Shown piece after piece: positions 16,230 through 25,104 of a DNA stretch of 64,000 nt. The translations under genes were made by a program, and so were the position numbers. The notes under the pieces are model-generated. The model did no database searches. It saw only the letters and a program-made list of their open reading frames with translations, and was not told where the DNA came from. The DNA is from Paeniglutamicibacter gangotriensis Lz1y (GTDB lineage: Bacteria; Actinomycetota; Actinomycetes; Actinomycetales; Micrococcaceae): the NCBI RefSeq assembly GCF_000348945.1, contig NZ_AOCK01000001.1, positions 310,001 to 374,000 on the forward strand, written 5' to 3'. Position 1 is the stretch's first letter, and each line of letters opens with the position of its first letter.

Positions 16230-16245
16230 TGTGAGTAGGCTCACA
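16230..16245. promoter_or_regulatory. CRP/GlxR-type site upstream of aldehyde dehydrogenase
   Basis: TGTGA-GTAGGC-TCACA matches the cAMP-receptor consensus TGTGA-N6-TCACA perfectly, 45 bases before the ATG at 16291. Confidence 0.65.
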
Positions 16246-16290
16246 CTAAGTAGCAAGTTCACCACCCTCAATAGTTTCCAAGGAGTCGTC

Positions 16291-17814
16291 ATGACGGTTT
16301 ACGCCAACCCCAACACCGAAGGTTCGCTCGTCAACTTCAAGTCCCGTTATGAGCACTACATCGGTGGTCAGTGGGTGGCTCCGGTCAAGGGCCAGTACTT
16401 CGAGAACATCACCCCGATCACGGGCAAGGGCTTCTGTGAGGTCGGCCGCGGCACCGCCGAGGACATCGAAGCAGCACTAGACGCAGCAGAGGCTGCGGCC
16501 GGGCCGTGGGGCAAGACCAGCCCCGCCGAACGTGCGGTGATCCTGAACAAGATCGCCGATCGCATGGAAGAGAACTTGGAGATGCTGGCCGTCGCCGAGA
16601 CCTGGGACAACGGCAAGGCGGTCCGCGAGACCATCAACGCCGACATGCCGCTGGCCATCGACCACTTCCGCTACTTCGCCGGAGCCATTCGCGCCCAAGA
16701 AGGCGGCCTGTCGCAGATCGACGAGCACACCACCGCGTACCACTTCCATGAGCCGCTCGGCGTGGTTGGCCAGATCATCCCCTGGAATTTCCCGATCCTG
16801 ATGGCGGTCTGGAAGCTGGCCCCGGCGCTGGCAGCGGGCAACGCCATCGTGCTCAAACCGGCCGAGCAGACCCCGGTCTCGATCCTAGTGCTGATGGAAT
16901 TGATCGGCGACCTGCTCCCGGCCGGCGTGCTGAACGTCGTCAATGGCTTCGGGGTGGAGGCAGGCAAGCCGCTGGCCTCAAACAAGCGCATCCGCAAGAT
17001 CGCGTTCACCGGAGAGACCACCACCGGCCGGCTGATCATGCAGTACGCCTCGGAAAACCTGATCCCGGTCACCCTGGAGCTCGGCGGCAAATCGCCGAAC
17101 ATTTTCTTCGAGGACGTCGCCGATAAGGATGACGCGTTCTACGACAAGGCCAAGGAAGGCTTCACGATGTTCGCGCTGAACCAGGGCGAAGTCTGCACCT
17201 GCCCCTCGCGCGCACTGATCCAGGAATCCATCTACGATTCCTTCATGCCCGAGGTCATCAAGCGCACCGAGGCCATCAAGCTGGGCAACCCGCTGGACAC
17301 CGACACCATGATGGGCGCCCAGGCCTCCAATGACCAGCTGGAAAAGATCCTTTCCTACCTGGACATCGGCAAGGCCGAGGGCGCCAAGGTGCTCACCGGC
17401 GGCGGGCGTGCGGAACTTGGCGGGGACCTTGAAGGCGGCTACTACGTGCAGCCGACCATCTTCGAGGGCCACAACAAGATGCGCATCTTCCAGGAGGAGA
17501 TCTTCGGCCCCGTCGTCTCGGTTGCGAAGTTCTCCGGCTACGACGATGCGATCGAGATCGCCAACGACACCCTGTACGGGCTGGGCTCGGGAGTGTGGAG
17601 CCGCAACGGCAACACCGCCTACCGCGCCGGTCGCGACATCCAAGCCGGACGCGTCTGGGTCAACCAATACCACGCCTACCCGGCGCACTCGGCCTTCGGC
17701 GGCTACAAGTCCTCGGGCATCGGACGTGAGAACCACCTGATGATGCTCGATCACTACCAGCAGACCAAGAACCTGCTCGTCTCCTACTCGGAGGACAAGC
17801 TCGGCTTCTTCTAA
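16291..17814 (+). CDS. NAD-dependent aldehyde dehydrogenase (acetaldehyde type)
   Basis: 507 residues from ATG 16291 (AAGGAG seven bases upstream); a longer in-frame extension to 16171 crosses the operator region. Typical ALDH: NAD-binding [20 protein letters not shown] and FTGETTTGR, general base Glu in LELGGKSPN, catalytic Cys in [11 protein letters not shown]. The length and the NQGEVC signature match the AldA/ExaC acetaldehyde dehydrogenases found with an alcohol dehydrogenase and a DUF779 gene, as here. It likely oxidises acetaldehyde or other short aldehydes to acids in the cytoplasm. Regulation by the GAF protein and by a CRP/GlxR homologue is suggested by upstream sites. Confidence 0.93.
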   Translation: MTVYANPNTEGSLVNFKSRYEHYIGGQWVAPVKGQYFENITPITGKGFCEVGRGTAEDIEAALDAAEAAAGPWGKTSPAERAVILNKIADRMEENLEMLAVAETWDNGKAVRETINADMPLAIDHFRYFAGAIRAQEGGLSQIDEHTTAYHFHEPLGVVGQIIPWNFPILMAVWKLAPALAAGNAIVLKPAEQTPVSILVLMELIGDLLPAGVLNVVNGFGVEAGKPLASNKRIRKIAFTGETTTGRLIMQYASENLIPVTLELGGKSPNIFFEDVADKDDAFYDKAKEGFTMFALNQGEVCTCPSRALIQESIYDSFMPEVIKRTEAIKLGNPLDTDTMMGAQASNDQLEKILSYLDIGKAEGAKVLTGGGRAELGGDLEGGYYVQPTIFEGHNKMRIFQEEIFGPVVSVAKFSGYDDAIEIANDTLYGLGSGVWSRNGNTAYRAGRDIQAGRVWVNQYHAYPAHSAFGGYKSSGIGRENHLMMLDHYQQTKNLLVSYSEDKLGFF

Positions 17815-18036
17815 ACCGGTTACGCCCGGACCGGGGCCGGCGGCAGCGACGCCGCCTTCCCCGGCCCGGACGGCCACCACGGCACCCACTGCAAACCCTT
17901 TGCAGCGATGAGCCATGCAACGACCCCCTGCAGCACTCTTTCCACCCCTTCCGCGGCGGCGCGGGATCGGGGTCTGGCACCGGCGACGGTGCATCCCCCT
18001 GTGCCCGCGTCACCGCACCAAGCAAAGGAAACAACC

Positions 18037-19062
18037 ATGAGCACCATGCGCGCAGCCATCGTCAAGAAATTCGGCGACGAACTCACCCTCGAGACAGTCC
18101 AGATTCCCGAGCCCGGCCCGGGCCAGGCTCTGGTGAAGGTCATCGCCTCCGGGGTTTGCCACACCGACCTGCATGCCGCCCAGGGCGACTGGCCGGTCAA
18201 GCCGAATCTTCCGTTGATCCCCGGCCACGAGGGTGTGGGATACGTGGAGAAGATCGGCGCGGGAGTCACCGAGGTCAAGGTCGGCGACCTGGTCGGCAAC
18301 GCCTGGCTGGCCAATGCCTGTGGCAATTGCGAATATTGCCGCACCGGATGGGAGACCCTGTGCGAGTCCCAGGAGAACGGCGGCTATTCCACCAACGGCT
18401 CCTTCGGCGAGTACATGCTGGTGGAAGCGAAGTTCGCCGCCCACATCCCCGAGGGCGCGGATCCGTTTGAGATCGCCCCGGTGCTCTGCGCAGGCGTCAC
18501 CGTCTACAAGGGCCTGAAGCAGTCAGAGGTGCGCCCCGGCCAGTGGGTCGTCATCTCCGGCATCGGCGGGCTGGGCCACATCGCCGTGCAGTACGCGGTG
18601 GCGATGGGCATGCGCGTGATTGCCGTGGATGTGGCAGAGGAAAAGCTGGCCCTGGCCCGCAGCCACGGCGCGGAAATCACCGTCAACGCCTTTGCCGAGG
18701 ATCCGGCCGAGGCCATCCAGAAGGCCGTTGGCGGCGCACACGGCGTGCTGGTCACCGCGGTGCACCCCGCGGCGTTCGGCCAGGCCATCTCGATGACGCG
18801 TCGCGGCGGGACCATCGTTTTCAACGGCCTGCCGCCGGGTGAATTCCCCGCCCCGATCTTCGACATCGTGCTCAAGGGCCTGACCATCCGCGGTTCGATC
18901 GTCGGCACCCGGCAGGACATGATCGAGGCGCTGGAATTCTATGCGGCAGGCAAGATCAAGCCGACGTTCCACACCCGCCCGCTCGAGGATGTCAACGCAG
19001 TGCTCGACGAGATGGTCCACGCCAAGATCGACGGCCGGGTGGTCATCGACTACGCGAAGTAG
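18037..19062 (+). CDS. adhP: zinc-dependent alcohol dehydrogenase AdhP-type
   Basis: 341 residues from ATG 18037 (AAAGGA upstream); an in-frame extension to 17908 has no SD. Medium-chain dehydrogenase: catalytic zinc ligands in GVCHTDLHAAQGDWP and PGHEGVGYVEKIG, structural zinc Cys cluster CGNCEYCRTGWETLC, and Rossmann motif GIGGLGHIAVQYA. This matches bacterial ethanol-preferring AdhP (propanol/ethanol dehydrogenase). It lies 222 bases after the aldehyde dehydrogenase, and together they convert a primary alcohol to the acid. The GC-rich spacer may form a hairpin at about 17826-17875, so partial uncoupling is possible. Confidence 0.93.
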   Translation: MSTMRAAIVKKFGDELTLETVQIPEPGPGQALVKVIASGVCHTDLHAAQGDWPVKPNLPLIPGHEGVGYVEKIGAGVTEVKVGDLVGNAWLANACGNCEYCRTGWETLCESQENGGYSTNGSFGEYMLVEAKFAAHIPEGADPFEIAPVLCAGVTVYKGLKQSEVRPGQWVVISGIGGLGHIAVQYAVAMGMRVIAVDVAEEKLALARSHGAEITVNAFAEDPAEAIQKAVGGAHGVLVTAVHPAAFGQAISMTRRGGTIVFNGLPPGEFPAPIFDIVLKGLTIRGSIVGTRQDMIEALEFYAAGKIKPTFHTRPLEDVNAVLDEMVHAKIDGRVVIDYAK

Positions 19063-19229
19063 CACTCCGGCGCGCACCTGAGGCGTCAAGACCTCCCCGC
19101 CTCCCCTGGAACCAGGAGGCAGGGCTAGCAACACCGGTTCTGCACCTTCCGCCCGGACGCGTACCGCCAAGACGCTTCCGGGCGGTGGTGTCTGTGCAGC
19201 AGTACCCAAAGAGCAGAGGGAGTAACACC

Positions 19230-19643
19230 ATGGACAGCGTCATTGAATCGAAGCCGAAGATCCCGGGGGAGGAGTTCTCCCGGGTGGCACTCACGCCGGA
19301 GGCCAGCGATTTGCTGCGCCTGCTCTGGGGGCAGCACGGGCCGCTGATGTTCCACCAGTCTGGTGGCTGCTGCGATGGCTCCTCGCCGATGTGTTTCCCG
19401 GCCGGGGAATTTAAGACCGGGGATGCCGATGTGCTGCTGGGGACCTTCGAGCTTCCCGATGCCGACGGCGGCACCCTGGGGGAGTTGGACTTCTGGATGA
19501 GCCGTGAGCAATTTGAGTACTGGAAGCACACCAAGCTCACAGTCGATGTGGTGCCGGGGCGCGGATCGGGATTCTCCGTTGAAGCGCCCGAAGGAAAGCG
19601 CTTCCTGATCCGTAGCGAGATCATTGCGTTCCCCGGGCAGTAA
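19230..19643 (+). CDS. DUF779 domain protein
   Basis: 137 residues from ATG 19230 (GAGGGAG upstream). The conserved core HQSGGCCDGSSPMCFPAGEF contains the Cys-Cys and Cys residues typical of DUF779, followed by ELDFWMSREQFEYWKHT and a beta-rich end. DUF779 genes are very often directly linked to acetaldehyde dehydrogenases, as here, and are thought to assist aldehyde metabolism; the biochemical role is not established. The Cys residues could bind a metal. Probably co-expressed with the two dehydrogenase genes. Confidence 0.88.
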   Translation: MDSVIESKPKIPGEEFSRVALTPEASDLLRLLWGQHGPLMFHQSGGCCDGSSPMCFPAGEFKTGDADVLLGTFELPDADGGTLGELDFWMSREQFEYWKHTKLTVDVVPGRGSGFSVEAPEGKRFLIRSEIIAFPGQ

Positions 19644-19741
19644 ACCTCGTTAGTGGTCCTGTTGGAGCCCCGAAAGTGGCTCTTTGGGGCTCGGTTCGCA
19701 TGTTTGTGGGCCGTAGGCGGGGTGTAACATGCCGATGCGAG

Positions 19742-19757
19742 AGTGACCAGCATCACA
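19742..19757. promoter_or_regulatory. CRP/GlxR-like site upstream of ectABCD
   Basis: AGTGA-CCAGCA-TCACA matches 9 of the 10 fixed positions of TGTGA-N6-TCACA. It lies 174 bases before the ectA ATG at 19931, in the 287-base gap after the DUF779 gene. Confidence 0.45.
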
Positions 19758-19930
19758 ATCAGCTCACGTAATATAACAAAACGGTAACGGTATCTAGGGG
19801 TGTCTTTAGGCCCCTGCTGACCCCGACGCATCCCTAGTAGCCCTTGGGATCCCCCCGTGCGCGACACCCTACCCGTCGGGACCCGAATCCTGTCAAATCC
19901 GCAGTACCCGGGGTTGTATTCTCCTGTCAT

Positions 19931-20494
19931 ATGACTACGTTGGAATGGATGGTTGAAGAACTCGAAAACACAATGTCCGAGGCAACATTCCGCCAACCAG
20001 CAGTAACCGATGGCAAAACCCTGTGGCAGATGGCCACAGATAGCCAAGTGCTGGATGTAAACACGTCGTACGCGTACCTTTTGTGGTGCCGCGACTTCGC
20101 TCAGACGTCGATTATCGCCGAGATCGATGGCGTCACGGCCGGTTTCATCACCGGTTACCTGCGCCCCGACGCCCCAGGAACACTCATGGTGTGGCAAGTC
20201 GCTGTGGGAGCTGACTTCCAGCAGCGAGGCCTAGCCGCGTCGATGCTCGACGAGCTGGCTACACGCTGCGGCGTCGAAGAAGTCGAGACCACTGTCACGG
20301 ATGACAACGCGCCCTCCAACCGGCTTTTCACGCGCTTCGCCGAACGGCACGAAGCCCAGATGACCCGCACCGCGCTGTTCACCCCGGAGATGTACCCGGA
20401 CGCTCACGACACCGAATTCCTGTACAGGATCGGCCCGCTGAACCGCGGCAGCAATATCTCGATGCCAGAGCTGGCAACAGCAGGCAGCCGCTAA
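19931..20494 (+). CDS. ectA: L-2,4-diaminobutyrate N-acetyltransferase EctA
   Basis: 187 residues from ATG 19931, or 173 from the in-frame ATG at 19973. No good SD is present before 19931, and a TATTCT -10-like box (19917-19922) makes a leaderless start plausible. GNAT fold: the acetyl-CoA loop is in VWQVAVGADFQQRGLAASMLDEL, followed by TTVTDDNAPSNRLFTRFAE, which is typical of EctA. It acetylates L-2,4-diaminobutyrate from EctB to N-gamma-acetyl-diaminobutyrate, the ectoine precursor. First gene of ectABC(D). Confidence 0.95.
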   Translation: MTTLEWMVEELENTMSEATFRQPAVTDGKTLWQMATDSQVLDVNTSYAYLLWCRDFAQTSIIAEIDGVTAGFITGYLRPDAPGTLMVWQVAVGADFQQRGLAASMLDELATRCGVEEVETTVTDDNAPSNRLFTRFAERHEAQMTRTALFTPEMYPDAHDTEFLYRIGPLNRGSNISMPELATAGSR

Positions 20495-20613
20495 CAGTGC
20501 CACCGCGTGCAATCGCAGCATCGATTGCCGCCCCCCAAAACCCATAAACCTCCGCGGCTGGTGCCTTCCCCGGTTCCGCCGCAGCTTAGTCATACCTATT
20601 GAAGGGAAAGACC

Positions 20614-21882
20614 ATGAGCAATATTTTTGAAACTCTTGAGTCCGAAGTCCGCACTTATTCACGTAGCTGGCCCGTCGTGTTCACCCACGCCAGCGGCGCC
20701 ACACAGACCGATGAGAACGGACGCGAGTACCTCGACTTCTTCTCCGGCGCCGGCGCGCTGAACTACGGGCACAACAACCCGGTATTGACCGCACCACTGC
20801 TGGAGTACCTGGCCAGCGGAGCCGTCGTGCACTCGCTTGACATGATGACCCCGGCCAAGCGCGAATTCCTAGAGACGTTCCAGGAACTGATCCTCAAGCC
20901 GCGCCACCTTGACTACAAGGTCATGTTCCCCGGCCCGACAGGAACCAATACCGTGGAGGCCGCACTGAAGCTGGCCCGCAAGGTCACCGGGCGTCAGCAC
21001 ATCCTTTCGTTCACCAACGCGTTCCACGGCATGACCTTGGGTGCGCTGTCGGTGACCGGCAACTCGCTTAAGCGCAAGGGCGCCGGCATCCCGCTGACCA
21101 ACAGCTCAAAGATTCCGTACGACGACTACTTCGATGGCACCACCGCCGACTTCATGTGGCTGGAGCGCATCCTGGACGACTCGGGCTCCGGCGTGGACAA
21201 GCCGGCCGCAGTCATCGTGGAAACGGTGCAGGGCGAAGGCGGACTGCGTGCAGCCCGTACCGAGTGGCTCCGTAGCCTCTCGGCACTGCTCAAGCGCCAC
21301 GAAATCTTGCTGATTGTCGACGACGTCCAGGCCGGTTGCGGCCGTACGGGCACCTTCTTCAGCTTCGAAGAAGCCGGCATTGAGCCGGACATCGTGTGCG
21401 TGTCCAAGTCGATCTCCGGCTACGGACTGCCGATGGCCCTGACGCTCTTCCACCCGGAACTCGATGTCTGGGAGCCGGGCGAGCACAACGGAACCTTCCG
21501 CGGAAACAACCCGGCCTTCGTCACGGCCACCGCGGCACTGCGCGCCTACTGGGCGGATGACAAGTTCGAGAAGCAGCTGGCCGGCACCATCGCCACCCTG
21601 CACACCGGACTTGAAAAGATCGCCGGTAGCGTCGAGGGCGCGGGCGTCCGCGGCCGCGGCCTGCTGGCCGGAGTCATCTTCAAGGATCTGGAGATCGCCT
21701 CGAAGGTTGCCGCAGAGGCCTTCGCCAACGGCCTGCTGGTGGAAACCTCAGGTCCCGAGGACGAAGTCGTGAAGATCATGCCGCCGCTGAACGTCACCGA
21801 TGAGCAGCTGGCCCGCGGCCTGGAAATTCTTGCTGCTGCGGTACGCACCGCCGTCGAGTCCTCGACGCTGGCCCACGCGTAG
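20614..21882 (+). CDS. ectB: diaminobutyrate-2-oxoglutarate transaminase EctB
   Basis: 422 residues from ATG 20614 (GAAGGGA upstream). Class III PLP transaminase: [35 protein letters not shown], the [21 protein letters not shown] aspartate region, and the PLP-binding Lys in [13 protein letters not shown]. It converts L-aspartate semialdehyde and glutamate to L-2,4-diaminobutyrate, the first committed ectoine step. It lies 119 bases after ectA and 47 before ectC. Confidence 0.96.
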   Translation: MSNIFETLESEVRTYSRSWPVVFTHASGATQTDENGREYLDFFSGAGALNYGHNNPVLTAPLLEYLASGAVVHSLDMMTPAKREFLETFQELILKPRHLDYKVMFPGPTGTNTVEAALKLARKVTGRQHILSFTNAFHGMTLGALSVTGNSLKRKGAGIPLTNSSKIPYDDYFDGTTADFMWLERILDDSGSGVDKPAAVIVETVQGEGGLRAARTEWLRSLSALLKRHEILLIVDDVQAGCGRTGTFFSFEEAGIEPDIVCVSKSISGYGLPMALTLFHPELDVWEPGEHNGTFRGNNPAFVTATAALRAYWADDKFEKQLAGTIATLHTGLEKIAGSVEGAGVRGRGLLAGVIFKDLEIASKVAAEAFANGLLVETSGPEDEVVKIMPPLNVTDEQLARGLEILAAAVRTAVESSTLAHA

Positions 21883-21929
21883 CCTGCAGCACCACCCAAC
21901 ACACCCCACTACTTTCCGGAGGACACCAC

Positions 21930-22334
21930 ATGCTGGTTACTAACCTGAACGACCTGAACGATACCGACCGCGACATCAAGTCGGAGACCTGGCGCAGCCG
22001 CCGCATGGTGCTGGCAGGCGAAGGCGTCGGCTTCTCCTTCCACGACACCGTGATCTACGCCGGAACCACTTCGACGTTCCACTACGCCAACCACATCGAG
22101 GCCGTGTACTGCGTCCAGGGTGAAGGCACGCTGACCAACGAAGTAACCGGCGAAGTGCACGATCTGCGCGACGGCACCATGTACCTGCTGGATGGCAACG
22201 AGAAGCACACCGTGCGCGCCACCACAGAGCTGCGTATGGCCTGCGTCTTCAACCCGCCGGTGACCGGCCGCGAGATCCACGACGAAAACGGCGTTTACCC
22301 GCTGATCGTGGAGGACACCGCTAAGGTTTCCTAA
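21930..22334 (+). CDS. ectC: L-ectoine synthase EctC
   Basis: 134 residues, ATG 21930 with GGAGGA SD. Cupin fold with [23 protein letters not shown] followed by [11 protein letters not shown], and [21 protein letters not shown], the conserved ectoine-synthase pattern and metal-site region. It cyclises N-gamma-acetyl-diaminobutyrate to ectoine, the compatible solute. A strong hairpin follows before ectD. Confidence 0.97.
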   Translation: MLVTNLNDLNDTDRDIKSETWRSRRMVLAGEGVGFSFHDTVIYAGTTSTFHYANHIEAVYCVQGEGTLTNEVTGEVHDLRDGTMYLLDGNEKHTVRATTELRMACVFNPPVTGREIHDENGVYPLIVEDTAKVS

Positions 22335-22401
22335 CCCATAAACGGGGGCCTAGCCCCCCAAGATTTGCCTGCACCCCCTACACAGGGGTTTAGGTTCTAC
22401 G

Positions 22402-22440
22402 AAGTGCCGGCACCCACAAAGGGCCGGCACTTTGTCGTTT
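22402..22440 (+). terminator. intrinsic terminator-like hairpin between ectC and ectD
   Basis: A perfect 10-bp stem AAGTGCCGGC (22402-22411) / GCCGGCACTT (22423-22432) with an 11-base loop, followed by TGTCGTTT. A smaller GGGGGCC/CCCCC hairpin precedes it at about 22346. Likely partial termination before ectD. Confidence 0.65.
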
Positions 22441-22484
22441 GCGCGACATGGCGCAGCGAAGTTGCAACCGAGGAGGAAACGAGA

Positions 22485-23384
22485 ATGACGGAGACCTTGC
22501 GTCGCCACCACGATACGTATCCAACACGAACAGGGCGCCACGACACGGTGCTTGACCGCCCGGGCCCGGTGGTCCGGGGAAGTGCTGCCGACGGACCGAT
22601 CGACGCACAAACCCTGCAGGGTTTCGAGTCCAAGGGCTACCTGTCCGTTGAGAGGCTGGTCGGGCCAGAAGAGCTTGATCTCTTGCGGGCCGAACTGGCC
22701 AGGATGTCCCAAGACCCGGGCGTGCGGGCCGACGAGCGGACAGTCATCGAGGCGAAGTCCCGGCAGGTGCGCTCGATCTTCGATGTGCACCGCACCAGCG
22801 AAATCTTCAAAAAGATCGCCAACGACCCGCGCGTGGTCCAGAGAGCCCGGCAGATTCTGGGCTCGGAGGTGTACATCCACCAGTCGCGGGTGAACTTCAA
22901 GCCGGGCTTCGAGGGCAAGGAATTCTCCTGGCACTCGGACTTCGAGACCTGGCATGCTGAGGATGGCATGCCCTCCCCGCGGGCGGTGAGCATCTCGATC
23001 TCGCTGACGGATAACTATTCGTTTAATGGGCCGCTGATGATCATGCCCGGATCGCACCATCGGTACGTCTCCTGCGGTGGCGAAACCCCAGAGGACAACT
23101 ACAAGTCATCGCTGATCATGCAGGGCGCCGGAACCCCTGACAAGCAGACGCTGACCCGCTTCGCCGACGACTACGGGATCGACGTGCTTGAGGGCAAGGC
23201 CGGAGGGGCGGTGATGTTCGATTCGAACGCCATGCACGCCTCGAACGGGAATGTGAGCCCGTACCCGCGCTCGAACATCTTCATCGTGTTCAACAGCGTG
23301 GAAAACACCTTGGTGGAACCGTTCGGGGCCGCCGAACCGCGCCCCGACTACATCGGCGTGCGGGACTTCACCCCGGCCGGTTAG
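22485..23384 (+). CDS. ectD: ectoine hydroxylase EctD
   Basis: 299 residues from ATG 22485 (GAGGAGG eight bases upstream). Fe(II)/2-oxoglutarate dioxygenase: the HxD...H iron triad appears in FSWHSDFETWHAEDGMP and DSNAMHASNGN, with the 2-oxoglutarate-binding region FIVFNSVENTLVEPFG. The signature FSWHSDFETWHAEDGMP is diagnostic for EctD. It converts ectoine to 5-hydroxyectoine. It is separated from ectC by a terminator-like hairpin, so it may be expressed at a lower or separately set level. Confidence 0.96.
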   Translation: MTETLRRHHDTYPTRTGRHDTVLDRPGPVVRGSAADGPIDAQTLQGFESKGYLSVERLVGPEELDLLRAELARMSQDPGVRADERTVIEAKSRQVRSIFDVHRTSEIFKKIANDPRVVQRARQILGSEVYIHQSRVNFKPGFEGKEFSWHSDFETWHAEDGMPSPRAVSISISLTDNYSFNGPLMIMPGSHHRYVSCGGETPEDNYKSSLIMQGAGTPDKQTLTRFADDYGIDVLEGKAGGAVMFDSNAMHASNGNVSPYPRSNIFIVFNSVENTLVEPFGAAEPRPDYIGVRDFTPAG

Positions 23385-23400
23385 GCCAGGTACCGCGGTG

Positions 23401-23838
23401 TCAGGGCCGTTCCCAGGACTCGATGTCCCCGGGGACGGCCCTGAACGCAGGGTGCAGCTGAAGCGGGTCCGCCGCGGCAAGCACCGCCTCACGCTCTGGA
23501 TCGCGTACCGCCAGTTTGCGCAGCAGGTGCCCGCGTTCGTACTCGAGCTGGCCGGTAGTCACCGGCAGTAAGTCGAGCGGATCCTGTGCCAGCGGGACCA
23601 CGATCAGGGCGCGGTTGAAGTTGTAGCCGCGCGCATCGGCTTCCCGGGCAACACCCTCCAAATAGTTTCCCACCGCCGCCAGCGGATCCGAGGTAGCGCG
23701 GAAGCGTTGAAGCTGCGGGTGATTCCGGTAGCCGGAAGTCTGCCCAGCCAGCACCTTCTGTGCCAGCAGGCTCTCGCGCCAGCAGGCGAGCAGCCCCTTG
23801 GTGTCCAGATATCGGGGGTGCAGACTCCACAGGCGCAT
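23401..23838 (-). CDS. pyrimidine dimer DNA glycosylase (T4 endonuclease V type)
   Basis: 145 residues, ATG 23838. N-terminal MRLWSLHPRYLDTKGLLACWRE matches the Pyr_excise family, where the exposed N-terminal residue acts as catalytic nucleophile after Met removal. LLAQKVLAGQTSGYRNHPQLQRF is also a conserved segment. The family removes UV-induced pyrimidine dimers or is of related fold; several bacterial homologues are uncharacterised. It is convergent with ectD (16 bases between stops) and has no operon partner. Confidence 0.82.
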   Translation of the reverse strand: MRLWSLHPRYLDTKGLLACWRESLLAQKVLAGQTSGYRNHPQLQRFRATSDPLAAVGNYLEGVAREADARGYNFNRALIVVPLAQDPLDLLPVTTGQLEYERGHLLRKLAVRDPEREAVLAAADPLQLHPAFRAVPGDIESWERP

Positions 23839-23937
23839 TCACTCATCCTAGTGACGCACACGCACCGCAGTTGTGCATCCGCCCCGGGCGGCGTAAACAA
23901 CTGCGAACTTCGGACATGGCTCTGGTGCAATGGAGCC

Positions 23938-24369
23938 ATGAATGATGACATGATGCCGGACCCGGACCGGGCAGTTGCCGTGGCGATGGAACTGCGCTGG
24001 TCGGACCAGGATGCTCTGGGACATGTGAACAACGCCCGGATCATCACCCTCATGGAAGAGGCACGGATCCGCTGGATGCGCGGCGGGGAATCCAACAAGC
24101 GCTTCGGCTTCGGGACCGTGGTGGCTTCGCTGCAGGTCGACTACCTGCGCCCGCTGCACTACGGGCCGGACTTTTTGATCCGGCTCGGCACGGTGCGCAT
24201 CGGCACCAAGTCCTTCACCGTCCGCCTCGTGGGGATGCAGCACGGAGTGAAGGTCTTTGACGGCACCACGGTGATGGTGCCGTTGGCCGAAGACGGGGTT
24301 TCCTCCCGCGCCCTGGACCAGGACGAACGCAGCTGGCTGGAAGACTCGGTGGTCTCGGCCAAGGCTTGA
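23938..24369 (+). CDS. acyl-CoA thioesterase, hotdog fold (4HBT)
   Basis: 143 residues from ATG 23938 (GGAG upstream). The motif LRWSDQDALGHVNNARIITLMEEAR is the 4HBT/FadM hotdog signature, with the catalytic Asp near the start; VDYLRPLHYGPDFLIRLGTVR follows. It hydrolyses acyl-CoA thioesters in the cytoplasm; chain length or aromatic preference is not readable. It stands alone; an in-frame extension to 23707 overlaps the divergent glycosylase gene and is rejected. Confidence 0.87.
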   Translation: MNDDMMPDPDRAVAVAMELRWSDQDALGHVNNARIITLMEEARIRWMRGGESNKRFGFGTVVASLQVDYLRPLHYGPDFLIRLGTVRIGTKSFTVRLVGMQHGVKVFDGTTVMVPLAEDGVSSRALDQDERSWLEDSVVSAKA

Positions 24370-24559
24370 GTACAGCTCGGTCCAGCATTGTCCGGCGGTC
24401 GAACAGCCCGCGTATGCTTTTCGACCCGGTCCAGGCGAGGTTGGCGGTATCGTGCGTTCGATCTTTTTAGGATCGTGCAAGGCTACGTGATCTTTGCCTG
24501 CCGCCATCTCGCGTTGAGTGGATCCACGGAATTGGTGCTCAGAGGAAACCCGATTGGTT

Positions 24560-24966
24560 AAACCCGTGGGCTTACGGAGGTAATCACGTCGTGTTCTATG
24601 CGGAGTTTCCCCTGATGGTGTGTTCCACCAGATTGGTTCCCAAACCCAATGGGCCCGATTGCGTGCCTCCCACCGGTCGATAAGCATCGCCGCGGGATTA
24701 TCTGAGGCATGCAGTTCTGCGATGCGTTTGGCTGTGCGCTTGCGGTCTTGGCCGCGGAGCCCCGCGAGACGATGGCGATGCGGCACCCGCGAAAAGCCCA
24801 GCCGCGAATGTTCGCACAGCGGCCGGTGCAAGTCACTGCGGAATTCGAGGTCCTCGATATGCCAGTCGCTCCCGACCTCGTAGGCTTTGAGATTTCGTTG
24901 CTGAATCAGGGTGGGTACGTGTCGCTCGGTCACGCCGAGCGCTTTGTTTGCTTCCGGATCCTTCAT
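24560..24966 (-). pseudogene. degraded HTH (excisionase-like) DNA-binding protein remnant
   Basis: From ATG 24966 the minus strand reads KALGVTERHVPTLIQQRNLK, then AYEVGSDWHI: an excisionase/MerR-like helix-turn-helix as in 'helix-turn-helix domain' proteins whose next segment is rich in Arg and Leu (here RPLCEHSRLGF). Further on, RKRTAKRIAELHASDNPAAM resembles the linker of the same family. The frame then runs without a sensible end into the thioesterase region, and another frame continues the composition. This looks like a gene broken by frameshifts. The 735 bases between 24370 and 25104 hold no other supported gene. Confidence 0.4.
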
Positions 24967-25104
24967 GACACAGGTATACCAATGGCGTATTGGCGGCGAT
25001 CGAAGCTTACGTCCTCGTGTAGTGCAAACCGGGTCGCGTTCCGGCTTGTTCGATACACTGTCACCGAGATCCGACCGCAAACTAGGGGAGGGAAAATACG
25101 CTCG

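Noticed and set aside
24709-25104. 132-codon N-terminal extension of the IclR regulator
   Set aside because: IclR proteins of this type are about 250-265 residues; the extension reads antisense to the HTH remnant.
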